Part shown: positions 6,925 through 13,894 of the stretch, piece by piece
How the letters are laid out: every line of letters starts with the position of its first letter
How positions within the stretch are numbered: position 1 is the stretch's first letter
NCBI GenBank assembly: GCA_964454255.1
Contig: CAYVSY010000025.1
Location: 1-14,418 of the forward strand
DNA: 14,418 nt
Reading direction: 5' to 3'
From: CAYVSY01 sp964454255
GTDB taxonomy: Bacteria > Bacillota_I > Bacilli_A > RF39 > UBA660
Position numbers and translations under genes: made by a program
Notes under the pieces: model-generated
What the model saw: only the letters and a program-made list of their open reading frames with translations
Databases searched by the model: none
Told to the model about the DNA's origin: nothing

Positions 6925-7438
6925 AAATATATCTTATCAAAATGATTGTATTAAAACAATAAATTGTATTGACTCAATTATTAGAAACAATCCTAAAAAA
7001 GGCCGTAAAGCTGTCAAAATAGCCTTAAAAAAAATTATAAACACAAATATGACTAAAAATAATATTTATTATATTGTATATAAATTATTTTATTTTTCAT
7101 TACTATTACAAAATAATATTGAATATAAAGAAGAATGTTTGGAACTTATATTAATTTTAAAAACAGCTATAGAAAATAATCGTTCTATTCAAAATAACTT
7201 TAAAGAAATTAAAAAATTATTAGATACTAATAACAATCATATTTATAAAAATATCACCAAATTATATCTTGATACTAATGATGCTATTTATTTAAATAAT
7301 AATTATATTAATCAAGGCATGAATTTATTAAATTTAGAAAAAAGTAATATACAATATAATAATATATCTATAATCGATATACAAGAATATAATAAAAATA
7401 TAAAAAAAAGAATTAGAATAATAAATGAAACTAAATAG
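6914..7438 (+). CDS. Hypothetical protein, 174 aa, unrecognised
   Basis: I do not recognise this protein. It has 174 residues and is extremely Asn/Ile/Lys-rich. A basic patch lies near residues 27-41 (PKKGRKAVKIALKK) and a predicted helical hydrophobic stretch near 53-67 (YYIVYKLFYFSLLLQ), too short and mixed to call a membrane segment. The start is supported by AAGGAAG (6901-6907) and an 11-nt overlap with the preceding gene, so it is the fourth and last gene of the operon. It ends 4 nt from the end of the convergent dnaE. Like its partner it may be lineage-specific; the two show no clear sequence similarity to each other by eye. Confidence 0.78.
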   Translation: MKNENISYQNDCIKTINCIDSIIRNNPKKGRKAVKIALKKIINTNMTKNNIYYIVYKLFYFSLLLQNNIEYKEECLELILILKTAIENNRSIQNNFKEIKKLLDTNNNHIYKNITKLYLDTNDAIYLNNNYINQGMNLLNLEKSNIQYNNISIIDIQEYNKNIKKRIRIINETK

Positions 7439-7449
7439 TTTTTTATTCT
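7415..7449. terminator. Weak terminator-like inverted repeat between convergent operons
   Basis: AGAATAA (7415-7421) and TTATTCT (7443-7449) bracket an inner AAACT/AGTTT hairpin with loop AAAT (7428-7441). Plus-strand transcripts meet six T residues at the inner stem (7439-7444). Minus-strand transcripts leave the outer stem and reach an eight-T run a few bases later (near 7402-7409). It overlaps the ends of both convergent genes. The stems are almost all A/T, so this is tentative. Confidence 0.35.
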
Positions 7450-10358
7450 AAAACTTCTATATCAGAAACAATAACTTGATATTTATCAAATCTTTTTTCT
7501 ACCGAACCAGTTACTTTAATTATATTATTTTTTTTAACATAATTAAAGTTTTCATATACTTTAGAAAATAACGTTAATGAAACAGAACCAAATTCATCAC
7601 TAGCATCTATAAAAGCCATTGCATCATTTTTTTTAGTAATTATTTCTTTAATTCTATCAACATGTAATATTAAAGTAATAATAGTATTAAAACTATCTTT
7701 AATATTAAGACTACTTTTATCATTATCTTTTTTATATTTACTAACTGGATGCATTGTAATATAAAAACCATATGAATCAAATTCATTTTCAATTAATTCT
7801 TCCTTAGAATATTCAACATATTCTAATAATATTGGTCTCTCTATTTTAATTAATGAATTATCTTTAGTTAATTCAACATAATTAATAACATTATCTAAAT
7901 TTTCAATTAATGTTCTCTTATTTATTTTAAAACTATCAAAACATCCAGCTAGTATTAAATTAATAATAGTTTTTTTCTTTAATTGAAAATACATTCTTTC
8001 ACAAAAAGAAATAAAATCAGAAAATAAACCTTTTTCTCTTTCTTTAAGTATCTCATTACAAATTGAAGATCCAACATTGTTTATTAAAGATAAAGGACAA
8101 ATAATAGAATTATCTTTAACAATATATTTATCTATACTTAAATTAATATTTGGAGAAATAATTCTAATATCTTTACTTCTAGATTCATAAAGATAAATCT
8201 TAGTTTTTGAAATACTCCCTATAACATTAGTTAAAGAATTAGAAATAAAATATTTAAAAAAGTGAGCTTTCAAAAAAGCCATTTTATATGAAACTAAAGC
8301 ATATCCTACAGAGTGACTTTTATTAAAACCATAATTTGCAAATTTTAATATTAATTCAAAAATACTTAATGCCTTATTTTCACTAATTTCATTAGCCATA
8401 CATCCTTTAATAAATCTTGTCTTTTCATTTTTTAAAACTTCTTCCTTTTTTTTCGACATAGCTCGTCTTAAAATATCAGCTTCACCTAAAGTATATCCAG
8501 CCAATTTAGAAGCAATTTGCATTATTTGTTCTTGATATATAATAATTCCATATGTTTCCGATAAAATGCTTTCTAATTGAGGGACAAGATAACTAGTTTT
8601 TTCTAAGCCATCTTTTCTTTTTATATATGTATCAATATTTTCCATTGGCCCAGGACGATACAATGCAATTGCATCTACAATTTGATTAAAAGTAGTTGGT
8701 TTTAGTTTTTTTAGAAAATTTTTCATACCATTAGATTCAAATTGAAATATTTCATCAGTCCAAGCATTAGTGAAAATACTAATGGCTTTCTTATCATTTA
8801 ACGGAATATTATTAAAAGTAATATTTAATTTTTCGTTTTCTCTTATATCTTTTAAGACGGCATCAACCAATGTTAAATTTTTAATACTAAGAAAATCCAT
8901 TTTTAATAAACCTAACTCTTCTAAATAATTCATTGAATAAGCTGTAACATATTTACCCGAATCATTTTTTATAATTGGAATACTTTCATCGAGATTCTTA
9001 TTACTCATCACAATTCCAGCGGCATGCATAGAAATATGTTTAGGCAAACCTTCTAATTTTAATGATATTTCAAATACTTTTTTTAATTCATTAGATGAAT
9101 CAATGAGTCTCTTTAATCTCTGATTATTATTATAAGCAACAAGCAAATATTTTTCGTTTATATTGTTACACACTTCATCTACTAACGTTAAATTAATATT
9201 TAATGTTCTAGATACATCTCTAATAACCTGTTTAGCCCCTAATGTCCCAAAAGTTATTATTCCAGATACTTTTTTTTCTCCATATTTACTGGTTACATAA
9301 TCAATAACTTCATCAATTTTTCCAGCATCAAAATCAATATCTATATCAGGCATAGTTATTCTATTCGGATTTAAAAATCGTTCAAAATACAAATTATATT
9401 TAATTGGATCAACATCGGTAATACCTAAACAATATGAAACTAAACTACCAGCGGCGCTACCCCTTCCAGGACCAACTAAAATATCATGTTGTTTAGCATA
9501 TTTGACATAGTCCCAAACAATTAAAAAATAATCTGTAAATTTCATTTTATATATAATGTCAAGTTCATAATTTAATCTATTTTGATAAACATTTGAAACA
9601 TTATTATTAAGTCTTTTTTGTAAACCTTTATTACATAATTTAGTTAAATAACAATATGCATCAATTGTCTCATCGTAAATCGGCAACAAATCATTTGTAT
9701 AATTTATTTCAACATTACACTTATTAGAAATATTCATAGTATTAATAATATCATCTGGTTCACTTAACATATTAATTTCATCGTTCGATAATAAATGTTT
9801 ATTTTTAGAATTATTTAAATCAAAATCATCACTAGTTCGACCATCTCTAATCATTAATAAATAATTTAAATATTTATAATCATCTTTCTTTAAATAAGAC
9901 ACATCATTAATATAAACTTTAAGATTATTTATTTTAGCACGATCATCTATATTACTATATCCAATATATTTATCATCAAACATTTGAAAAATATCATCAT
10001 TATAAAATGAAAAAGGCATAATTAAAATTAAATCATCTTTATATTTATCTAATATAGAAATATCAATATCATTCTCAGATATACATGTAGATAATTTAAT
10101 TAAATTATGATATCCATTATTATTTTTAGCATACAATAATATTTTTTTATCATTAATTATTATTTCCAAACCAATAATAGGTTTAATATCATTAGCTATG
10201 CATTCTTTATAAAATTCATAAACACCAAACATATTATTATCAGTGATAGAAAGTGATTTATAACCTAGATTTTTTGCTGCACTAACTAATTTTTTAATAT
10301 CATTTAAACTAGATAATAAAGAATAACTTGACTTAACTTGTAATGCAACATAATCCAT
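7443..10358 (-). CDS. dnaE: DNA polymerase III alpha subunit, DnaE type
   Basis: A 971-residue replicative polymerase of the DnaE (not PolC) class, which in Bacillota extends primers before PolC takes over. Order of domains: PHP (about 1-220), palm/fingers with GPGRGSAAGS (about 296-305) and the catalytic PDIDIDF (337-343, D338 and D340) plus MDF (D488), then FNKSHSVGYALVSY (678-691), helix-hairpin-helix region, and a C-terminal OB fold (about 892-969). The PHP metal site is eroded: the usual HxH is QVK (residues 7-9) and TDH is TDN, so a PHP exonuclease is not expected. It is shorter than the ~1115 residues of B. subtilis DnaE. I chose the ATG at 10358, preceded by GAGGTG at good spacing, over an in-frame GTG at 10367 that overlaps that site. 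It is the last gene of the replication operon, 16 nt after the small membrane protein gene. Confidence 0.96.
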   Translation of the reverse strand: MDYVALQVKSSYSLLSSLNDIKKLVSAAKNLGYKSLSITDNNMFGVYEFYKECIANDIKPIIGLEIIINDKKILLYAKNNNGYHNLIKLSTCISENDIDISILDKYKDDLILIMPFSFYNDDIFQMFDDKYIGYSNIDDRAKINNLKVYINDVSYLKKDDYKYLNYLLMIRDGRTSDDFDLNNSKNKHLLSNDEINMLSEPDDIINTMNISNKCNVEINYTNDLLPIYDETIDAYCYLTKLCNKGLQKRLNNNVSNVYQNRLNYELDIIYKMKFTDYFLIVWDYVKYAKQHDILVGPGRGSAAGSLVSYCLGITDVDPIKYNLYFERFLNPNRITMPDIDIDFDAGKIDEVIDYVTSKYGEKKVSGIITFGTLGAKQVIRDVSRTLNINLTLVDEVCNNINEKYLLVAYNNNQRLKRLIDSSNELKKVFEISLKLEGLPKHISMHAAGIVMSNKNLDESIPIIKNDSGKYVTAYSMNYLEELGLLKMDFLSIKNLTLVDAVLKDIRENEKLNITFNNIPLNDKKAISIFTNAWTDEIFQFESNGMKNFLKKLKPTTFNQIVDAIALYRPGPMENIDTYIKRKDGLEKTSYLVPQLESILSETYGIIIYQEQIMQIASKLAGYTLGEADILRRAMSKKKEEVLKNEKTRFIKGCMANEISENKALSIFELILKFANYGFNKSHSVGYALVSYKMAFLKAHFFKYFISNSLTNVIGSISKTKIYLYESRSKDIRIISPNINLSIDKYIVKDNSIICPLSLINNVGSSICNEILKEREKGLFSDFISFCERMYFQLKKKTIINLILAGCFDSFKINKRTLIENLDNVINYVELTKDNSLIKIERPILLEYVEYSKEELIENEFDSYGFYITMHPVSKYKKDNDKSSLNIKDSFNTIITLILHVDRIKEIITKKNDAMAFIDASDEFGSVSLTLFSKVYENFNYVKKNNIIKVTGSVEKRFDKYQVIVSDIEVLE

Positions 10359-10374
10359 AATTATCACCTCAATT

Positions 10375-10677
10375 TTATTTTAATAAGAAAACTAACCCAA
10401 TTATTACCGCTATAATAATTACTACAATTAAAAAGACAATACCAACTTTTCCCTTGTTAAAATGTCCAAAATGAGGACCAAATAAATTATTATTTGAACT
10501 CATTCCTGAACTTATAGGATTATTATTAAATGACTGAGGATTAAATTTTTTATCTTCTGTTATTATATTTTTATTAGTAGTTTCTTCTTGAATTAAGTTT
10601 GATTTTTTATCCATATTATTTTCATTATAGTCAATATTATAATCATTTTGTTCATCAATATTTTTTTCATTATCCAT
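10375..10677 (-). CDS. Small tail-anchored membrane protein of unknown function in the replication operon
   Basis: A 100-residue protein that I do not recognise. Residues 1-70 are hydrophilic, acidic and Asn-rich and look disordered; a glycine/histidine patch (FGPHFGHF) follows. After GKVG comes one strong membrane segment (about 78-98) ending two residues from the C-terminus. No N-terminal signal is present, so a tail-anchored topology with a cytoplasmic N-terminus is likely. The start is clear: AGGAGGT (10687-10693) is 9 nt before the ATG at 10677. The longer in-frame reading from 10704 would translate the ribosome site itself. The ribosome site overlaps the dnaI stop codon, so translation is coupled. 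Its place between dnaI and dnaE suggests a replication-linked role, which is inference only. Confidence 0.82.
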   Translation of the reverse strand: MDNEKNIDEQNDYNIDYNENNMDKKSNLIQEETTNKNIITEDKKFNPQSFNNNPISSGMSSNNNLFGPHFGHFNKGKVGIVFLIVVIIIAVIIGLVFLLK

Positions 10678-10684
10678 ATTAGAT

Positions 10685-11599
10685 CTACCTCCTTTTATTC
10701 TCACTAATTAATGTTATTTCATCAGTTAAATATTTTATTCTTTCAATTATTCTTCTAGCTTTAACTTTATCAATATTTTTATTTGATATACTTAAATGTT
10801 CTTCTAATTCTAAAACAGTTAAATTAGAAGTGAAAAAAGTTGGAAGGGATTCTTGCATACGGTATTGAAGAATCGTTCCTAATATTTCATCTCTACCCCA
10901 AGTTGATGTAGATTCCGCACCAATATCATCAATTAATAATAATTCGACTTTTTTAATATAATTAAATTGATTAGAATAACTATCTTCATCACCAAAAGAA
11001 CTTTTCAAACTACGTAAAAACTCAGGATAATAAATAATTCCTATATGATGATTATCTTTAGCTAATTCATTCAGCATTGCTGATATTAAATAAGTTTTAC
11101 CACAACCGAAATTACCAGATAAGTATAATCCCTTTTTATGATTCCCAATTTTATAACCATCTAAAAATTCTTTTAACCACTTAATAACAATATGCCTTTT
11201 TTTATCACTTGTATCTATATCTTTCAGTGATGCATTCTTAATTTCCTTTGGAATATCAAATATATAAACATTATTTTTATAAGCATTAACCTTTTCCATT
11301 TCTTTTTTATAATGACATGGAACATAATTAAATATAATCATATCTTCATCTAAGGAAGGATAATAAACATAACCATCTATTTCATTTGCACATTCTAAAA
11401 TGTTAGAACACTTTGAACAACAATTAAGTTCCATACATGTTTTTTCTAATTTTGTTGTATACTTCATTAACTCTTTTTTTGGTAATTTTAATTTATTAAT
11501 TAATTTCAAGAAATAAGGATTATCTAAATTCTTATCAAAATCCTTTTCTAAGGATAAATTAGAGTTATCGTTATTAATAATATTTTTAATATTTTTCAT
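10685..11599 (-). CDS. dnaI: Primosomal protein DnaI (helicase loader)
   Basis: A 304-residue AAA+ ATPase matching DnaI, which with DnaB loads the replicative helicase onto DNA at origins and restarting forks. The N-terminal part has a cysteine cluster (C55, C60, C61, C64, C70, then C95 and H97) where DnaI carries its zinc-binding, helicase-contacting domain. The ATPase domain shows Walker A GNFGCGKT (162-169), Walker B LLIDDIGAE (221-229), a sensor-1 TSN (257-259) and Arg residues near 282-287 as finger candidates. A good AAGGAG lies 8 nt upstream. The start codon overlaps the dnaB stop by one base (TAATG), implying translational coupling and matching the dnaB-dnaI order of B. subtilis. All expected motifs are intact. 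Confidence 0.95.
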   Translation of the reverse strand: MKNIKNIINNDNSNLSLEKDFDKNLDNPYFLKLINKLKLPKKELMKYTTKLEKTCMELNCCSKCSNILECANEIDGYVYYPSLDEDMIIFNYVPCHYKKEMEKVNAYKNNVYIFDIPKEIKNASLKDIDTSDKKRHIVIKWLKEFLDGYKIGNHKKGLYLSGNFGCGKTYLISAMLNELAKDNHHIGIIYYPEFLRSLKSSFGDEDSYSNQFNYIKKVELLLIDDIGAESTSTWGRDEILGTILQYRMQESLPTFFTSNLTVLELEEHLSISNKNIDKVKARRIIERIKYLTDEITLISENKRR

Positions 11600-12885
11600 T
11601 ATTTAAACTCCTTCAACATTTCATCAATAATTTCTTTTTCTTCCATAGTAGCTTCTTCCTTAGAAATATTTTTATCAAACCACAAAGGTGTTTTTACTTC
11701 AATTTTAGAGCCTACTGGTTTAACCTTATTATATTTTTTATGTTCTTTTTCCGCAATATTCATAGCGTCTTCAACTGTTTCAATATTATTTCTTTTCCAT
11801 TGACCCGCAAGCGTTTCAACGAATGACCTAGTTAATTTATTATTATTTATTCTAAGTGTATAATCAATTAAAACATTCACAACACCAGGTTTTAATTCAT
11901 AATCAACAACCAAATCTTCAATTAATTTTAAATCACGATGAGTAGGTTCTGCTCCATTCATTTTATTTTTTAATACATTATAAGGAGATATTGTTTCAAA
12001 AGCATAAATAAGTTTTGCTTTTTTAGAATTATCGCCAATTGGTTTTCTTAAATATTCTGGTTGAACATTATCAATAAGTGTCGGCAATAAACCATTATGA
12101 TCAAATTGATAATAATTGCGACAACTTTTCCTTAAATTATCTTTTTCTATATTACCTTTTTCATTAATACAAGATTTAATAATATTACTCATTTTAGAAA
12201 CATCCAAATCATAAATAAAAGATAAATTAATAATTAAATCCTTAATCTCCTTAGAAAAACATCTTGATGATATCATATTTTTAGGAACAGACGAAATTAA
12301 AAAATCAAAATCAAAAGAACTATCAATATTCAATGATAACTTATTTTCTTTACGAACATCATCATTTAAAACATCATATGACGTCAATGGTAAAGTCCCA
12401 AATACATCATTAAAAGATTTTGTAATATCATCATACAAAGAAATATTAACCTTTGGGCCTTTAAAATAGTCAGTTAATCTACTATATTCTTTAGAACCAA
12501 CATTGTTATATAAAACAATATTTAAAATGGGATGATTAAAAATTTCATAAGCTGATAAAGGTGAATATAATTCATAAACATAGCTATTAACACTACCTTC
12601 TTTATAAAAAGATTTTAACAATCCGATTGCTTCTAACTTTTCACGTGCAATCAGTATTTCTCTCATCGACAAATGCATATTAGAAACAATATGATGATGG
12701 GTTCTTTCATCACTAATTAATTCCAAACTATCTAAATCGGACCACAATGAAAAATACAGCATAATAGGAATGGGACCAATAATAGGTAAATACAACATAT
12801 TTAATATTTTTCTATCTTGATCAACCATAATGCTTTTATTGATAACAATATAGGTATCTGCAGGAAGAATATCAATATTTTTCAT
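11599..12885 (-). CDS. dnaB: Helicase-loading/membrane-attachment protein DnaB (Bacillota type)
   Basis: A 428-residue protein of the Bacillota DnaB family, the partner of DnaI in helicase loading and in attaching the origin to the membrane; it is unrelated to E. coli DnaB helicase. Similarity to B. subtilis DnaB is clear at the N-terminus (ILPADTYIV, then LYLPIIGP at 31-38, and EAIGLLKSFYKE near 85-96) and in the C-terminal DnaB_2-type domain (about 260-390), where the helix AGQWKRNNIETVEDAM (360-375) carries the typical W-x(n)-I pattern. It ends with LWFDKNISKEE, also typical. I chose the ATG at 12885: its ribosome site AAGGTGG (12894-12900) would be inside the coding frame if the in-frame GTG at 12897 were used. 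It is first in the replication operon. Confidence 0.93.
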   Translation of the reverse strand: MKNIDILPADTYIVINKSIMVDQDRKILNMLYLPIIGPIPIMLYFSLWSDLDSLELISDERTHHHIVSNMHLSMREILIAREKLEAIGLLKSFYKEGSVNSYVYELYSPLSAYEIFNHPILNIVLYNNVGSKEYSRLTDYFKGPKVNISLYDDITKSFNDVFGTLPLTSYDVLNDDVRKENKLSLNIDSSFDFDFLISSVPKNMISSRCFSKEIKDLIINLSFIYDLDVSKMSNIIKSCINEKGNIEKDNLRKSCRNYYQFDHNGLLPTLIDNVQPEYLRKPIGDNSKKAKLIYAFETISPYNVLKNKMNGAEPTHRDLKLIEDLVVDYELKPGVVNVLIDYTLRINNNKLTRSFVETLAGQWKRNNIETVEDAMNIAEKEHKKYNKVKPVGSKIEVKTPLWFDKNISKEEATMEEKEIIDEMLKEFK

Positions 12886-12901
12886 AAAATCACCCACCTT
12901 A

Positions 12902-12930
12902 ATTATATAATAAATAATAAAACATGTCTA
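12902..12930 (-). promoter_or_regulatory. Promoter of the dnaB-dnaI-dnaE operon
   Basis: On the minus strand a -35 TAGACA (12925-12930, one mismatch to TTGACA), 17-nt spacer and exact -10 TATAAT (12902-12907). The -35 overlaps the stop codon of the upstream CPBP gene (12928-12930). The start point would be near 12895, inside the ribosome site, so the leader is about 10 nt and only the GGTGAT part of the site would remain on the mRNA. Readthrough from the CPBP gene could add longer transcripts; no terminator is visible between them. Confidence 0.6.
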
Positions 12931-13620
12931 TAATTCTTTCGAAAGTAGACAAAAAGAAATAACTGATAAAATTAAAGAAAAAATCAATATATAAACATTA
13001 AAAGAAGTAATAAAAATTGAAACTAAATTCATGATCATATGACAAAATATACATTCCATAATATTTTTATTTTTAAAATATATTTTACTTAAAAATAATC
13101 CCACTAAAAAAGCATAAATAAATTGAATAATATTTAAATGACATAATCCAAATATTAAACTACTAATAAATATAGTTACATTAACGCTATTAAATTTAAT
13201 TAAATTATTATTTAAAATATTTCTAAAAACTATTTCTTCTAATGCAGGTCCAACAAGGACACTACCAATTATTATTATCAATAAAGAAGAATTATTTAAA
13301 ATATTTTGATTTAAATTAAAATAAAAAATTATATTATTAAATAATAATGAAAAAGAAATTGAAAAAATTAATAAAAAGAAATATCTTTTAGTAACGTCAA
13401 AGTTAAAACTAAGTTTGTTTTTTTTAATAAAATATTCAATAAAAATTATGTTAATAATTATATATATTATAGCTCCATAACTATTTAAAAATTCATTAAC
13501 ATTATTTTTAAAAAATACTGCATAAATAATTGAAACAAGAAAAATTGATATGACTTGTCCAAATAAAAAAATTAATACTTCCTTAAACGATATAAGTAAA
13601 TTTTTCAAATAGTTTAACAT
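12928..13620 (-). CDS. CPBP-family intramembrane glutamic protease
   Basis: A 230-residue polytopic membrane protein with about six to eight hydrophobic segments. The CPBP (Abi/Rce1-like) catalytic motifs are all present in order: EEIVFR (128-133, the EExxxR motif), FGLCH (157-161, H161) and CHMIMN (193-198, H194 and N198). Family members cleave peptides within the membrane and are linked to peptide maturation, bacteriocin self-immunity or signalling; the substrate here is unknown. The ATG at 13620 has a GGTGG ribosome site 4 nt upstream. It lies alone between the surface-protein gene and the replication operon, on the same strand. A bacteriocin role is not supported, since no peptide gene is visible nearby. 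Confidence 0.9.
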   Translation of the reverse strand: MLNYLKNLLISFKEVLIFLFGQVISIFLVSIIYAVFFKNNVNEFLNSYGAIIYIIINIIFIEYFIKKNKLSFNFDVTKRYFFLLIFSISFSLLFNNIIFYFNLNQNILNNSSLLIIIIGSVLVGPALEEIVFRNILNNNLIKFNSVNVTIFISSLIFGLCHLNIIQFIYAFLVGLFLSKIYFKNKNIMECIFCHMIMNLVSIFITSFNVYILIFSLILSVISFCLLSKEL

Positions 13621-13635
13621 AATACCACCAACATT

Positions 13636-13644
13636 ATTATATCA
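13636..13644 (-). promoter_or_regulatory. Extended -10 promoter of the CPBP gene
   Basis: On the minus strand TGA precedes an exact TATAAT (13636-13641), an extended -10 element. No clear -35 is present at 17 nt (TTATTA). The start point would be near 13629, about 9 nt before the ATG. Confidence 0.5.
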
Positions 13645-13761
13645 TGTAATTACTATATTAATAAATTTTAATTTCATAGTTATAATATATTTCCATTAAT
13701 ATATATGTAATTATATATTAATTCTTAACTATTATTGTTTTATTTACTCTAATTTGTTTTT
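13645..13761. other. AT-rich intergenic stretch with no gene seen
   Basis: This stretch separates the CPBP promoter from the terminator of the right-hand gene. It is almost pure A/T, with several -10-like TATAAT and TATTAA strings on both strands that cannot be ranked. No ribosome site with an open frame, tRNA or convincing structured RNA was found. The whole gap between the two coding regions is 274 nt. Confidence 0.5.
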
Positions 13762-13793
13762 AAAAAACCATCAATCAAAGTATTGATTGATGG
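13762..13793 (-). terminator. Strong intrinsic terminator of the right-end gene
   Basis: A perfect 11-bp stem, CCATCAATCAA (13768-13778) with TTGATTGATGG (13783-13793), and a 4-nt loop. On the minus strand it runs straight into six T residues (13762-13767). In the plus direction no T-tract follows. It lies about 100 nt downstream of the stop codon of the partial gene and upstream of the CPBP gene, so the right-end gene is its own unit. Confidence 0.85.
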
Positions 13794-13855
13794 AACTCTT
13801 TCAAATTTTCTTTGTCTATCCAGTTTTTACCTGCTTTTTAACTTGTGGACTGCCC

Positions 13856-13885
13856 CGCAAAAGTCGTTCTTCGCCCGATTTTGCG
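13856..13885. repeat. Bulged hairpin just downstream of the putative variable region
   Basis: CGCAAAA (13856-13862) plus TCG (13864-13866) pair with CGA (13876-13878) plus TTTTGCG (13879-13885). This makes a 10-bp stem with one bulged G (13863) and a 9-nt loop. It starts 10 nt beyond the stop codon of the partial gene. It has no T-tract, so it is not a terminator. DGR systems often carry a hairpin or cruciform just after the variable repeat; their loops are usually shorter, so the match is suggestive only. Confidence 0.55.
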
Positions 13886-13894
13886 ATTAGTTAA

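Noticed and set aside
10359..10367. In-frame GTG start for dnaE at 10367 (and similarly 12897 for dnaB, 5696 for the synthase, 4855 for the methyltransferase, 10704 for the small protein)
   Set aside because: For dnaE, dnaB, the methyltransferase and the small protein, the longer reading would translate the ribosome site itself, while a good ATG at normal spacing follows. For the synthase the later ATG fits the usual family N-terminus better.
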